DNA of 64,000 nucleotides. It comes from JAEULH01 sp963805915. GTDB lineage: Bacteria > Pseudomonadota > Alphaproteobacteria > Rhodospirillales > Defluviicoccaceae. A program made the position numbers and the translations under genes. This document shows, in pieces, positions 16,329 to 31,065 of this stretch; within the stretch, counting starts at the first letter, position 1; every line of letters begins with the position of its first letter. A model generated the notes under the pieces. It did not search any database. It was given only the letters and a program-made list of their open reading frames with translations, and was not told the origin of the DNA. The stretch covers positions 1-64,000 of the forward strand of contig CAWDWD010000009.1 in assembly GCA_963805915.1 (NCBI GenBank), given 5' to 3'.

Positions 16329-17735
16329 GTGGCTGAAGACGGGTCTTTTCTAGATACTCAGTGGCAGCGTGTAAGTGGTCTGCTGCGCGCGGAAATCGGT
16401 GAGGCGGCGTATCGCAGCTGGCTCAGGCCGATGACGGTCTGTGGCGAGCGCGATGGCCAGATCACCATGAAGGTGCCGACGCGATTCATGCGCGACTGGG
16501 TGGTGGCGCATTACGCCGACAGGATGAGGGCGCTTTGGGGCGGCGAAAACCCCGCGGTTCACGATATCGACGTGGTGGTCGAAGCCGAGCGGGTCGCGAT
16601 CACCGAGGGTCGGTGGATACGCTCGGGCTCGGACACCCCAAGAGGCTCGTTGCCACTTAGCGGCAAGCCATGCGAGCGCTCGCTCAGCCGAGAACAGCCG
16701 GATTTCCACGACATCAGCGCGCCGCTGGACGCCCGCTTTACCTTCGAGAACTTTGTCGTCGGCAAGCCCAACGAGTTCGCGTACGCCGCCGCGCGCCGCA
16801 TCGCCGACGCGGCCCGGGTCTCCTTCAATCCTTTGTTTCTCTACGGCGGTGTCGGCCTCGGCAAGACGCACCTGATGCATGCCATCGCCTGGCACATTCG
16901 CAAACGCGAGCCGGCCCGAACGGTCGTCTATCTTTCCGCCGAAAAATTCATGTACCGGTTCATCCGCGCGCTGCGCGAGCAGAACACCGTCGACTTCAAG
17001 GCGCAATTTCGTTCGGTCGATGTTCTCATGATCGACGACGTGCAGTTCATCAGCGGCAAGGACTCCACCCAGGAAGAGTTTTTCCACACCTTCAACACCC
17101 TGGTCGATCAAGGCCGGCAGATTGTGCTGTCCGCCGACAAATCGCCGTCCGATCTTGAGGGGATGCAGGAGCGTCTCAAATCGCGGCTCAATTGCGGTCT
17201 GGTCGCCGATATTCACGCGACGAACTATGAGCTGCGGTTGGGCATTCTGCACGCGAAGGCCGATCTGCTCGGTGTCGACATCCCACGCAAGGTCCTCGAG
17301 TTTCTCGCCCACCGCATCTCGTCGAACGTCCGCGAACTCGAAGGCGCCTTGAACCGGGTCGTCGCCCACGCCCAACTCGTCGGTCGCGAGATCTCGCTCG
17401 AGACCACGCAAGAGGTTCTCCACGACCTTCTGCGCTCCAACGACCGCCGGGTGTCGATCGAGGACATCCAGAAGCGCGTGGCCGAGCATTTCAATATCCG
17501 GGTGTCCGACATGCACTCGGCGAGGCGCGCCCGCTCGGTTGCCCGGCCGAGGCAAGTGGCGATGTACCTCGCCAAGCAATTGACCTCTCGCTCGCTGCCC
17601 GAAATCGGCCGCAAGTTCGGCGGTCGCGATCATACGACGGTGATGCATGCCGTGCGCAAGGTCGAGGAGTTGTGCGCTCAGGACGCGGGTTTCGCCGAGG
17701 ACCTCGAACTGCTTCGCCGGATGCTGCAAAGCTGA
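16329..17735 (+). CDS. dnaA: Chromosomal replication initiator DnaA
   Basis: DnaA binds origin DnaA boxes with ATP and opens the duplex to start replication. The 468 residues include the N-terminal domain I (QWQRVSGLLRAEIGEAAYRSWLRPM), Walker A GGVGLGKTH near residue 175, Walker B VLMIDDVQFI, and sensor/arginine regions in the AAA+ core. The C-terminal domain IV has the DnaA signature region (SLPEIGRKFGGRDHTTVMHAVRKVEEL). The start is GTG at 16329, giving a normal domain I; the Shine-Dalgarno is weak. It heads a dnaA-dnaN-recF-gyrB series in one direction, with 176 bp before dnaN that could hold a separate promoter. Confidence 0.98.
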   Translation: MAEDGSFLDTQWQRVSGLLRAEIGEAAYRSWLRPMTVCGERDGQITMKVPTRFMRDWVVAHYADRMRALWGGENPAVHDIDVVVEAERVAITEGRWIRSGSDTPRGSLPLSGKPCERSLSREQPDFHDISAPLDARFTFENFVVGKPNEFAYAAARRIADAARVSFNPLFLYGGVGLGKTHLMHAIAWHIRKREPARTVVYLSAEKFMYRFIRALREQNTVDFKAQFRSVDVLMIDDVQFISGKDSTQEEFFHTFNTLVDQGRQIVLSADKSPSDLEGMQERLKSRLNCGLVADIHATNYELRLGILHAKADLLGVDIPRKVLEFLAHRISSNVRELEGALNRVVAHAQLVGREISLETTQEVLHDLLRSNDRRVSIEDIQKRVAEHFNIRVSDMHSARRARSVARPRQVAMYLAKQLTSRSLPEIGRKFGGRDHTTVMHAVRKVEELCAQDAGFAEDLELLRRMLQS

Positions 17736-17911
17736 ACCGAGTTCGCCGCCGGCCGCGCCACAGCGAATTCTCTGCGGACCCGGTACGCTACTGCTATAGT
17801 ACGCGTCGTGGCGCGGCAATCCAAAAGCTCGCGCCGGGTCAGCCGGCCTTCATGATTAGGCTTCCGGCCAGAGAATTTTTGCTCGGATCGTAGCTCGGAT
17901 CGTACATTGCT

Positions 17912-19030
17912 ATGAAATTTACACTTGATCGCGCGGCCTTGCTCAAGGCTCTCGCGCATGTCCAAAGCGTCGTTGAGCGGCGCAACACCATCCCCATTCT
18001 CTCCAACATCAAGCTGGAGGCCGGCGGCGATCTGCTTCGATTGACCGCAACCGACATGGATCTCGATGTCGCCGAAGCGACCGCCGCGGAGATCGCGCGC
18101 GACGGCGCCACGACGGTACCGGCCCACACGCTCTACGATATCGTGCGCAAGCTGCCCGACGGTTCGCAGGTCGAGGTCGAGGCAACCGACGGCGGCCAGC
18201 GCATGATCTTGCGCTGCGGCCGGTCCCGCTTCACGCTGGCATGCTTGCCGATCGAGGATTTCCCGGTGATGACGGCGGAGGACCTGCCGTTTCGCTTCCG
18301 TTTGTCAACCAAGGACTTGCGCGGACTGATCGACCGGACGCGCTTCGCGATCTCGACCGAGGAAACCCGCTACTACCTCAACGGGATCTATCTGCACGTG
18401 CTGAGCCATGGCGGCGCGGAGGTGTTGCGCGCGGTCGCCACCGACGGCCACCGGCTCGCCAGCGTCGAGGTGGCGCTGCCCGAAGGTGCTTCGGGAATGC
18501 CCGGCGTCATCATTCCGCGCAAGACGGTCATGGAGCTTCGCAAGCTCATCGACGAGGGCGACGGCGAGATCGAAGTCGGCTTGTCGTCGACCAAGATCCG
18601 TTTCGCGGTCAACCAGGCCGTCCTCACCTCCAAGCTGATCGATGGTACGTTTCCCGACTACGAACGGGTGATCCCGGCCAGCAACGACAAAACCCTCGAC
18701 GTGGAATGCAAGCTGTTCGCCGCCGCCGTCGACCGCGTGTCGGCCATCTCGAGCGATCGCTCCCGCGCCGTGAAGCTGGCGATGGCCAACGGCAGCCTCG
18801 TTTTGTCGGCAAATAGTCCCGATAGCGGCAGCGCGACCGAGGAGCTTGAGGTCAAATACCACGGCGAAGCCCTGGAAATCGGCTTCAACTCTCGCTATCT
18901 TCTTGACATAACGCAACAAATCGAGGGCGAGCAGGCGCAATTCTCGATCGCCGACGCGGCCTCGCCGACGATCTTGCGAGAGCTGGGTGACTCCCGGGCG
19001 ATCTACGTGCTGATGCCGATGCGCGTGTGA
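17912..19030 (+). CDS. dnaN: DNA polymerase III sliding clamp (beta subunit)
   Basis: The 372-residue clamp encircles DNA and tethers polymerase III. It starts MKFTLDRAALLKALAHVQSVVERRNTIPILSNI, typical of the family. The three clamp folds are seen as repeated beta-rich thirds, with FTLACLPIEDFPVM in the first, TDGHRLASVEV in the second and the C-terminal YVLMPMRV. It lies downstream of dnaA and is followed four bases later by recF, so dnaN and recF are probably translated from one message. A direct duplication GCTCGGATC/GTAGCTCGGATCGTA precedes the start codon. Confidence 0.98.
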   Translation: MKFTLDRAALLKALAHVQSVVERRNTIPILSNIKLEAGGDLLRLTATDMDLDVAEATAAEIARDGATTVPAHTLYDIVRKLPDGSQVEVEATDGGQRMILRCGRSRFTLACLPIEDFPVMTAEDLPFRFRLSTKDLRGLIDRTRFAISTEETRYYLNGIYLHVLSHGGAEVLRAVATDGHRLASVEVALPEGASGMPGVIIPRKTVMELRKLIDEGDGEIEVGLSSTKIRFAVNQAVLTSKLIDGTFPDYERVIPASNDKTLDVECKLFAAAVDRVSAISSDRSRAVKLAMANGSLVLSANSPDSGSATEELEVKYHGEALEIGFNSRYLLDITQQIEGEQAQFSIADAASPTILRELGDSRAIYVLMPMRV

Positions 19031-19034
19031 TCGG

Positions 19035-20291
19035 GTGGGTAAGGGGTTGATCGCGGAGTTGGTCGCACTGGACGGATTGACGCACGAACGCACGCCTTGG
19101 ACCGAACCCCGCGCCCATACCTCGGTGGCCCGGCTGACGCTGAGCGCGTTTCGCTGCTACGAGTACCGCCGGATCGAGGTCGGGCCGGAAACGGTGATCC
19201 TGACCGGGCCGAATGGGGCCGGCAAGACGACGGTCCTCGAAGCGCTGTCCTTGCTTGCTCCGGGAACCGGGTTGCGCCGGGCGCGGCTTGATGAGTTGAG
19301 ACGCGTGCCGGGCGACGGTTCGTTCGTGGGGTCGAGTACGCCGGGCGTTGCCGGCGCATGGACCGTTGCGGCCCGGCTGCGCACGCCCGGCGGCGAACTC
19401 GATGTCGGCACCGGCTTGAGCGCGGGCGCCGGCGTCACCGGGCGCGAACGGCGCCATGTGCGTATTGACGCCCAGCCGGCGCGGGCCCAGTCGGCGTTGG
19501 CGGCGGTCCTCGGCGTTGTCTGGCTGACGCCGGAGATGGATAGGCTGTTCGCCGAGGGCGCCTCGGCGCGGCGGCGGTTTCTCGACCGACTCGTGTTCGG
19601 TGTCGATCCGCGCCACGTTCGTCGGGTCAACGCCTATGAGGCGGCCATGCAGGAGCGCGCCCGACTGCTGCGCGGCGGCGGCGCGGACCCCGGATGGCTG
19701 GCGGCGCTAGAGCAGACCATGGCCGCGCACGGCGTCGCCGTCGCGGCGGCCAGGCGTGAACTGGCCGATCTCCTCACCGGTGAAGCCATGCGCGGCGGCG
19801 CATTCCCGGGGGCGCGGCTGGATGTTGCCGGAAACGTCGAAAGTTGGCTGAGGGACGGTGAGGCGGCACTCGACGTCGAATGTCGTTTGCGCGAGGCGTT
19901 GGAGCAGTCCCGGCCGGCCGACGCCGAGGCCGGCGGCGCCATGGTCGGACCGCACAAGAGCGATCTGGTCGTGCGTCATGCCCGGACCGGCCGGCTTGCC
20001 CGGTCCTGTTCGACGGGCGAGCAGAAAGCGTTGCTGATCGCGATCGTGTTGGCAAGCGCCCGGCTTCAGGATGCCGAGCGCGGCATGGCGCCTTTGCTGT
20101 TGCTGGATGAGGTGGCGGCGCATCTCGACTCCGGCCGCCGCGCCGAGTTGTTCGCGGAGGTCGCCGGGCTCCGTGGGCAGGCGTGGTATGCCGGCACCGA
20201 CCGCGCGGTCTTCGCGCCGCTCGAAGGCGCCGGCCAATTCGTCACCCTCGGCACGGCTTCATCCATAAGCGGCGGGCGCGCCGGGCACTGA
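19035..20291 (+). CDS. recF: DNA replication/repair protein RecF
   Basis: RecF is an SMC-like ATPase that loads RecA at gaps with RecO and RecR. Residues 35-70 carry LTLSAFRCYEYRRIEV and the Walker A GPNGAGKTT. The ABC signature lies in CSTGEQKALLIAIVLASA and Walker B in LLLLDEVAAHLDSGRR. The 418 residues include an N-terminal extension of about 30 residues before the canonical first strand. The start is therefore uncertain: GTG 19035 is four bases after the dnaN stop, but a later start would also fit. The gene is between dnaN and gyrB, the classical position. Confidence 0.96.
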   Translation: MGKGLIAELVALDGLTHERTPWTEPRAHTSVARLTLSAFRCYEYRRIEVGPETVILTGPNGAGKTTVLEALSLLAPGTGLRRARLDELRRVPGDGSFVGSSTPGVAGAWTVAARLRTPGGELDVGTGLSAGAGVTGRERRHVRIDAQPARAQSALAAVLGVVWLTPEMDRLFAEGASARRRFLDRLVFGVDPRHVRRVNAYEAAMQERARLLRGGGADPGWLAALEQTMAAHGVAVAAARRELADLLTGEAMRGGAFPGARLDVAGNVESWLRDGEAALDVECRLREALEQSRPADAEAGGAMVGPHKSDLVVRHARTGRLARSCSTGEQKALLIAIVLASARLQDAERGMAPLLLLDEVAAHLDSGRRAELFAEVAGLRGQAWYAGTDRAVFAPLEGAGQFVTLGTASSISGGRAGH

Positions 20292-20316
20292 ATGGGATAG
20301 AGGAAAAACTGTCTCG

Positions 20317-22761
<2,445 letters not shown>

Positions 22762-22823
22762 CTTCCCTCGTTTAGAACGGTCCCCGGCCGGCGGCGGGGC
22801 CGGCTAGGGAACCGTAATCGGCA

Positions 22824-22988
22824 TCAGTCGGTGCCGGGCAGGTAGTGAAGATACATCGAGAAGTCGAACGGCTTTTCCTCGGCGTCGCGCGGGCCCGGCG
22901 TATGGGCCTCGGAGCCGATCGCCGCGCCGGCGGCGCGTTTGGTCGTAGGGAAATCGGTCTGCTTCGGATCGTCGGATCGTGGGGTCAT
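22824..22988 (-). CDS. Small uncharacterised protein, 54 residues
   Basis: An ATG at 22988-22986 is preceded by GGGAGG at six to seven bases, a very good ribosome-binding site, and the frame runs 54 codons to a stop at 22824. The product is hydrophilic with no membrane segment. It ends in a hydrophobic patch (KPFDFSMYLHYLPGTD) that could be a docking peptide. It lies antisense in the gap between gyrB and dprA. No family is recognised. The ribosome-binding site is the main evidence that it is real. Confidence 0.5.
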   Translation of the reverse strand: MTPRSDDPKQTDFPTTKRAAGAAIGSEAHTPGPRDAEEKPFDFSMYLHYLPGTD

Positions 22989-23234
22989 GATAGCCTCCCG
23001 GTAAGGGGGTTGTTCGCGAAGAGGTCGAAAATCCCGCCCTAGTTTAATATCGCTTGTTAAGCGGAGCATGTTCCATGATGGCTCGCACAAATCAACACGA
23101 GAAATGTCGTCGCGGTTCACATGGCCGCGACCGCGTTGCATTTCCGTGACACCATTAACCACCCGGCGGCTTAACGGATCCTTAGCGGCGGATCGGCTAC
23201 CAAGGATGAAGCGCGTTTCCGCGCGGCGGAGGGC

Positions 23235-24395
23235 TTGCGGCTGTCTCAAGGTCCCGACAACGGCTCGCGACACCGGCATATCAACGATCGCGAGCGGATC
23301 GACCGGCTGCGCCTGATCCGGAGCGAACACGTCGGGCCGGTGACCTATCGCCGGCTGGTCGCGCGCTTCGGCTCGGCGGCGGCGGCGCTTCGCGCGCTGC
23401 CGGAACTGGCCCGGCGCGGCGGCGCACGCGCCTGCTCCAGGGTGTTCAGCGTCGCCGAAGCCGAAGCCGAACTGGCTGCACTCGCCTCGCTTGGCGGCCG
23501 GCTGGTCGCTCTTGACGAGGCTGGCTATCCGCCGCTCCTGGCCCACATTGACGATGCCCCGCCGTTGCTCGCCGCCCTCGGCGAGACGGCCCTGACACAA
23601 AGGCCCATGGTCGCCATTGTCGGGGCGCGCAACGCATCGATCAACGGCCGGCGGCTGGCGGGCATCCTCGCGCGCGACCTCGGCGCCGCTGGGATCACGG
23701 TCGTCTCGGGCCTCGCCCGCGGTATCGACGCCGCCGCCCACGCCGCGGCGCTGGCGACGGGCACGGTGGCGATGGTCGCGGGCGGAGTCGATGTGGTCTA
23801 TCCGGAAGAAAACCGGGATCTGCATGGCGCCATCGCCGAACGCGGCCTCGTCATGTCCGAGTTTCCTCCCGCGCTTCGTCCGCAGGCGCGCCACTTCCCG
23901 CGGCGCAACCGGCTGATCTCCGGAGCCAGCGGGGCCGTCGTGGTGGTCGAGGCCAGCCTGCGCTCGGGCTCGCTGATCACCGCGCGGACGGCTCTCGAAC
24001 AGGGCCGCGAGGTTCTTGCCGTGCCCGGCTCGCCGCTTGATCCGCGCTCGCGCGGCGCGAACGCGCTGATCCGGCAAGGCGCCGCGCTCGTCGAGTCGGC
24101 CGACGACGTGTTGCGGGCGATCGCGGAACCGCTGATCGCCAGGACCGCGACCAGGAGTGACGAACCCGTGCAAGCGGTGCTCGAACTTTTCGATGACGAT
24201 GCGGTCCTGTCCGACGCGCGCGGACTAATCGGCCAAGCGCTGTCGGCGACACCGGTGGCGGTTGACGAAATCGTTCGCAGCTGCCAATTGTCGGCTTCCC
24301 TGGTCAATACCATTTTGCTCGAATGGGAGTTGGCGGGCCGTCTCGAACGGCTTCCCGGAAACAAGATCGCTATGATCGCTTTCGCAAAGTCCTGA
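23235..24395 (+). CDS. dprA: DNA-processing protein DprA
   Basis: DprA binds single-stranded DNA taken up during transformation and loads RecA. The 386 residues comprise an N-terminal SAM-like region (RLRLIRSEHVGPVTYRRLVARFG), the Rossmann core (MVAIVGARNASINGRRLA, VVSGLARGIDAAAHAAAL, PRRNRLISGAS) and a C-terminal winged-helix domain (VAVDEIVRSCQLSASLVNTILLEWELAGRLERLPG). The start is TTG at 23235 with GGAGGG just upstream. The next gene, topA, begins five bases after the stop, a common dprA-topA pairing. Confidence 0.95.
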   Translation: MRLSQGPDNGSRHRHINDRERIDRLRLIRSEHVGPVTYRRLVARFGSAAAALRALPELARRGGARACSRVFSVAEAEAELAALASLGGRLVALDEAGYPPLLAHIDDAPPLLAALGETALTQRPMVAIVGARNASINGRRLAGILARDLGAAGITVVSGLARGIDAAAHAAALATGTVAMVAGGVDVVYPEENRDLHGAIAERGLVMSEFPPALRPQARHFPRRNRLISGASGAVVVVEASLRSGSLITARTALEQGREVLAVPGSPLDPRSRGANALIRQGAALVESADDVLRAIAEPLIARTATRSDEPVQAVLELFDDDAVLSDARGLIGQALSATPVAVDEIVRSCQLSASLVNTILLEWELAGRLERLPGNKIAMIAFAKS

Positions 24396-24400
24396 AGCCC

Positions 24401-27142
<2,742 letters not shown>

Positions 27143-27287
27143 CCGAAGTCCCGGCATCCTCGCCGGGCTCTGGCCATTTGCTACTTGCCACTGTGGCTCC
27201 TACCTCTAGGCTGGGCCTGGAAAGCATCAGCCGCGCGCGGATACGATTCCCGGCTTCGCGCAATAAACCATCATTTCATCCCAGCCT

Positions 27288-29552
27288 TTGGCCGACGTGA
27301 CTAAGCCAGCCGTAAAAACAGCTTCAGCACCGTTTCCGACGCGCGATCAGATCCTTGAGTACATCAAGGGAAGTTCGGGCCGGGTCGGCAAGCGCGAACT
27401 CGCCCGCGCGTTCCGGCTCGATACCGCCCAAAAGCCGGAGTTGCTCAGGGTCCTCAGGGAGCTTGAGGATGCAGGGGCGCTCGGCCGAAGCCAAGGCCGG
27501 CGTTATCGCCAGGGAGGCAGCCTGCCCAGCGTCGCGGTACTCGAAATTCTCGATGTCGACGTCGACGGCGAGCTTTCGGCGCGGCCGGCAAGCTGGGCCG
27601 AGGCGACGCCGCCGCCAAAGATCGTCATGATCCTCGACCGCGGCAGCCGCGCCGCTGTCAGCCGCGGCGATCGCGTGCTGGCGCGCCTTACCCCGCTCGC
27701 CGCGGGCGCGTACGAGGCGCGGATCATTCGCCGACTGCACGCCGGCCCGGCGAGGGCGCTCGGCATCTACAAACTTGTCGACGGCAAAGGGAGGCTCCTG
27801 CCGGTGGATCGCCGGGCGAAGGAAGAGTTCGAGGTCGCCGCCGCCGATTCCGCTGGCGCCGAGCCGGGAGACCTGGTCTGGGCCGATGTCGACCAGGGCC
27901 GCGCGGTGGGACTGCGCCGGGCGCGGGTGGTCGAGAGGTGCGGGCCCGCTCTTGGGCCGCGCTCGATCAGCCTGATCACCATTCATGACCACGATATTCC
28001 GGTCCGCTTCACGCAGGAGGCGCTCGATCTGGCCGAGGCCGCCGGGCCGGTCACGCTCGCCGGACGGACCGATCTGCGCTCCACCCCGCTCGTTACGATC
28101 GACGGCGAGGACGCCCGCGATTACGACGACGCGGTCTGGGCCGAACCCGACGACGATCCGGCCAATACCGGAGGCTGGCACCTCCTGGTCGCGATCGCCG
28201 ATGTCGCCTGGTACGTCCGGCCGGGCGGCGCGCTCGATCGCGCGGCGTATGAGCGCGGCAACTCGGTTTATTTCCCCGACCGGGTCGTGCCGATGCTGCC
28301 CGAGGCGTTGTCCAATGGCTGGTGTTCGCTCATTCCCGGCGAGGATCGCTCCTGCCTCGCGGTCCACCTGTGGATCGACGCGAACGGCAACCTCCGGCGC
28401 CATCGCTTCATTCGTGGCTTGATGCGCTCGGCGGCGCGGCTGACCTACCGCCAGGTCCAGGCCGCCCGGGACGGCCAACCAGACGCCGCGACCGAGCCTC
28501 TCGCCGACGGCGTGATCGCGCCGCTGTTCGGCGCCTACCTAGCATTGAACGAGGCGCGCATGAAGCGCGGCGTCCTTGAGCTTGATCTGCCGGAACGCCG
28601 GGTCATTATCGATCCGGCCAGCGGCGGTATCGAGCGGGTTGAGTTCCGCGAGCGCCTCGACAGCCATAAGCTCATCGAGGAGTTCATGATCTGCGCCAAC
28701 GTCGCCGCGGCGGAAGCGCTCGAGGCGGCGAAGCGGCCGTGCATGTACCGGATCCACGACCAGCCGCCCGAGGACAAGCTGGAGTCGCTGCGCGAGTTCC
28801 TCGAGACGCTGGCGATCAGCCTGCCGCGCGGCCAGGTCGTGCGCGCCGTCGATTTGAACCGGATCCTGGAGAAGGCGGCGGGGCGGCCCGAGGCGCGGCT
28901 GGTCAGCGACGTTGTCCTGCGGACGCAATCGCAAGCCGTCTACTCACCGGTCAACATTGGTCATTTCGGCTTGGCGCTCAGGCGCTATTGCCATTTCACC
29001 TCGCCGATCCGTCGCTACGCCGATCTCATGGTTCATCGCGCGCTGATCGACGGCGCGCGTCTCGGTGATGGCGGAGGCGATGGCGGCGGCTTGGGCGATG
29101 TCGATTTCGCCAAGGCCGGCGAGCATATCTCGGCGACCGAACGGCGCGCCGCGACCGCCGAACGCGATGCCCTCGACCGCTTCACCGCGGCCTATCTCGC
29201 CGATCGGATCGGCGCCGAGTTCGCCGCGCGGATCAATGGCGTGACCCGCTTCGGGTTGTTCGTCACGCTGAACGAGAACGGCGCCGACGGCCTTGTACCG
29301 ATCAGCACCCTGCCCGACGACTTCTATGTTCACGAGGAAAAAACTCATCGCCTGGTCGGCCGGCGGAGCAAGCTCGAATTCCGCCTCGGCGATCGGCTCG
29401 ACGTCCGCCTGGTCGAGGCCAATCCGATTACCGGCGGCATGATTTTCCAGTTCTCGAGTGATGGCGGCGGTGGGCGGGTCCGCCGCCCTCGCCCGTCCGG
29501 CGCAAGCAAGGGTTCCGGCGGCAAGAAAACAAAGCCGCGCAAGCGCCGCTAA
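27288..29552 (+). CDS. rnr: Ribonuclease R
   Basis: RNase R is a processive 3'-5' exoribonuclease that can degrade structured RNA. The 754 residues contain an N-terminal winged-helix region (DQILEYIKGSSGRVGKRELARAF), cold-shock domains, the RNB catalytic domain (VTIDGEDARDYDDAVWAE, SNGWCSLIPGEDRSCLAV, FTSPIRRYADLMVHR) and a C-terminal S1 domain (FAARINGVTRFGLFVTLNENGADGLVP). The C-terminal tail is basic and Gly/Lys-rich. The start is TTG 27288 or GTG 27297; neither has a strong Shine-Dalgarno. It follows topA by 145 bp on the same strand. Confidence 0.96.
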   Translation: MADVTKPAVKTASAPFPTRDQILEYIKGSSGRVGKRELARAFRLDTAQKPELLRVLRELEDAGALGRSQGRRYRQGGSLPSVAVLEILDVDVDGELSARPASWAEATPPPKIVMILDRGSRAAVSRGDRVLARLTPLAAGAYEARIIRRLHAGPARALGIYKLVDGKGRLLPVDRRAKEEFEVAAADSAGAEPGDLVWADVDQGRAVGLRRARVVERCGPALGPRSISLITIHDHDIPVRFTQEALDLAEAAGPVTLAGRTDLRSTPLVTIDGEDARDYDDAVWAEPDDDPANTGGWHLLVAIADVAWYVRPGGALDRAAYERGNSVYFPDRVVPMLPEALSNGWCSLIPGEDRSCLAVHLWIDANGNLRRHRFIRGLMRSAARLTYRQVQAARDGQPDAATEPLADGVIAPLFGAYLALNEARMKRGVLELDLPERRVIIDPASGGIERVEFRERLDSHKLIEEFMICANVAAAEALEAAKRPCMYRIHDQPPEDKLESLREFLETLAISLPRGQVVRAVDLNRILEKAAGRPEARLVSDVVLRTQSQAVYSPVNIGHFGLALRRYCHFTSPIRRYADLMVHRALIDGARLGDGGGDGGGLGDVDFAKAGEHISATERRAATAERDALDRFTAAYLADRIGAEFAARINGVTRFGLFVTLNENGADGLVPISTLPDDFYVHEEKTHRLVGRRSKLEFRLGDRLDVRLVEANPITGGMIFQFSSDGGGGRVRRPRPSGASKGSGGKKTKPRKRR

Positions 29553-29575
29553 AAGTCCTGGTTGGGGAGGAAGAG

Positions 29576-30538
29576 CTGGACCGCGACTTCGTCTTCAATA
29601 TTGCTCCGACGGCCGCGGTCCATGCCTCAAGCATCGCCGAAACGCCGCGCGGTCTCATCGTCACCTGGTTTGGCGGTTCCCACGAAGGCCATGACGACGT
29701 CGGGATCTGGATCGCCGAGCGGCCCGCCAACGGCCGGCGATGGTCGGAACCTCGGCTCGTCGCCGAAGGCAAGCAGGATGGGGCGCACGCCGACGGCAAG
29801 CGGTTCTCATGCTGGAATCCGGTCCTCTACCGGCCTGCCGGCGGCCCGCTGCTGCTGTTCTACAAGGTCGGGCCGAGCCCGAAGCGGTGGTGGGGCATGC
29901 TCACCCGCTCGGCCGATGACGGCCGGAGCTGGGAGCCACCGCGGCGGTTGCCCAGGGGCATCCTCGGGCCAATCAAAAACAAGCCGATCGAAACGGCTGA
30001 CGGCCTGCTGATCTGCCCGTCGAGCAGCGAACACCGCCGTTGGCGGGTCCACCTGGAGTGCAGCCGCGATCTCGGCCTGACATGGCAAAGCGTCGGCCCG
30101 CTCAACAGCGGGCACGACTTCGCGGCGATCCAGCCCTGCATCCTCGCTTACCGTGATGGCTATCAGCTGCTCTGTCGCAGTCGTCAGGGCGTCATCACCG
30201 AGTGCTGGTCGAAGGATGGCCTGGAGGACTGGTCGGCGATGCGCGCCACGAGCCTGCCCAATCCGGACAGCGGTATCGACGGCGTGATTTTGCGCGATGG
30301 TCGCGGCGTGGTCGTCTACAACCATTCGAAGCGCAAGCGGACGCCGCTCAACGTCGCGGTGTCGGCGGACGGCGCGGCTTGGTCGCCGATGCTCGTTCTC
30401 GAGCGCGACGCGGGCGAGTTCTCCTACCCGGCCGTCATCGTCGACGCGCGCGGGCAAATCCACATCACCTACACCTGGAACCGCCTGACGATCAGGCACG
30501 CGAGCGTCGATCCGCGCGAGCTTTGCCGCTTGGCGTAG
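29576..30538 (+). CDS. Sialidase-like (BNR/Asp-box) protein
   Basis: A continuous frame of about 320 codons reads AVHASSIAETPRGLIVTWFGGSHEG, FSCWNPVLYRPAGGPLLLFYKVG, TRSADDGRSWEPPRRLPRG, IQPCILAYRDGYQLLCRSR and EFSYPAVIVDARGQIHITYTWNR. These repeated blades with S-x-D-x-G-x-x-W motifs are those of a sialidase-type beta-propeller. Whether it cleaves sialic acid is unknown. No signal peptide is visible. The frame is open from before the rnr stop. The only placement next to a good Shine-Dalgarno (GGGGAGGAAG) is a CTG at 29576; the first ATG is 29897, which would remove a third of the propeller. The start is therefore uncertain. Confidence 0.8.
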   Translation: MDRDFVFNIAPTAAVHASSIAETPRGLIVTWFGGSHEGHDDVGIWIAERPANGRRWSEPRLVAEGKQDGAHADGKRFSCWNPVLYRPAGGPLLLFYKVGPSPKRWWGMLTRSADDGRSWEPPRRLPRGILGPIKNKPIETADGLLICPSSSEHRRWRVHLECSRDLGLTWQSVGPLNSGHDFAAIQPCILAYRDGYQLLCRSRQGVITECWSKDGLEDWSAMRATSLPNPDSGIDGVILRDGRGVVVYNHSKRKRTPLNVAVSADGAAWSPMLVLERDAGEFSYPAVIVDARGQIHITYTWNRLTIRHASVDPRELCRLA

Positions 30539-30682
30539 GGCCGGGTAATCCGATAGAGTAAGCTTCGACTGACTGAACCCGTGGCGCGCTGGGGTGCTGG
30601 TGTTGACTCGCGTGCGCGGGCCGTTATCTTCCGTCGTGCAATCACCCAACTTTAAGCTCTTTACCTTAGGAACGGCGCTCCC

Positions 30683-30850
30683 ATGGCCAAGCCCGCAACC
30701 ATTTTGATCAGACTCGTCAGCTCGGCCGGGACGGGCTTCTTCTACGTCGCCAAGAAGAACCCGCGCACGGCAACCGGCAAGCTGGAATTCCGCAAGTACG
30801 ACCCGGTCGTGCGCAAGCACGTTGCGTTCAAGGAAGCGAAGATCAAGTAG
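30683..30850 (+). CDS. rpmG: 50S ribosomal protein L33
   Basis: A 55-residue basic protein starts MAKPATILIRLVSSAGTGFF, followed by YVAKKNPRTATGKLEFRKYDP and VVRKHVAFKEAKIK. This is a full-length match to bacterial L33 of the cysteine-free type, so it does not need zinc. The ATG at 30683 has AGGA upstream. It stands alone between the sialidase-like gene and a converging Crp/Fnr regulator. Confidence 0.95.
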   Translation: MAKPATILIRLVSSAGTGFFYVAKKNPRTATGKLEFRKYDPVVRKHVAFKEAKIK

Positions 30851-30979
30851 CGGCGGCCCTCCTCCGTACGAGAGGCCGGGGCGGCGATATGTGCTATAGT
30901 GGGGCGTTCATGGTGGAGCGTCCATGGCTCGTCGCGCCGCGTCAGCGTGCTGCGGCTTGGCGAGAAGCGTTGTTCGTGG

Positions 30980-31065
30980 TCCGAAATGGTGAGTTAATAA
31001 AATCAACGTGTTAGGCGAAATCACATAGGCCATTCTGACCTATAACATAGGTCAGACTGACCCAT
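30980..31065 (+). repeat. Dispersed intergenic repeat with two tandem palindromes, copy 1
   Basis: This copy begins TCCGAAATGG and contains AAATCAACGTGTTA. It ends with two 19-bp units, ATAGGCCATTCTGACCTAT (31025-31043) and ATAGGTCAGACTGACCCAT (31047-31065), three bases apart. Each unit is itself a dyad of 8-bp arms around three bases. An inverted, diverged copy lies at 39076-39162. The surrounding gap 30851-31160 holds no gene. Confidence 0.75.

Noticed and set aside
22989..24173. Long minus-strand frame leading into the 54-residue gene
   Set aside because: Upstream of ATG 22988 the frame is antisense to dprA and not protein-like; only the last 54 codons have their own ribosome-binding site.
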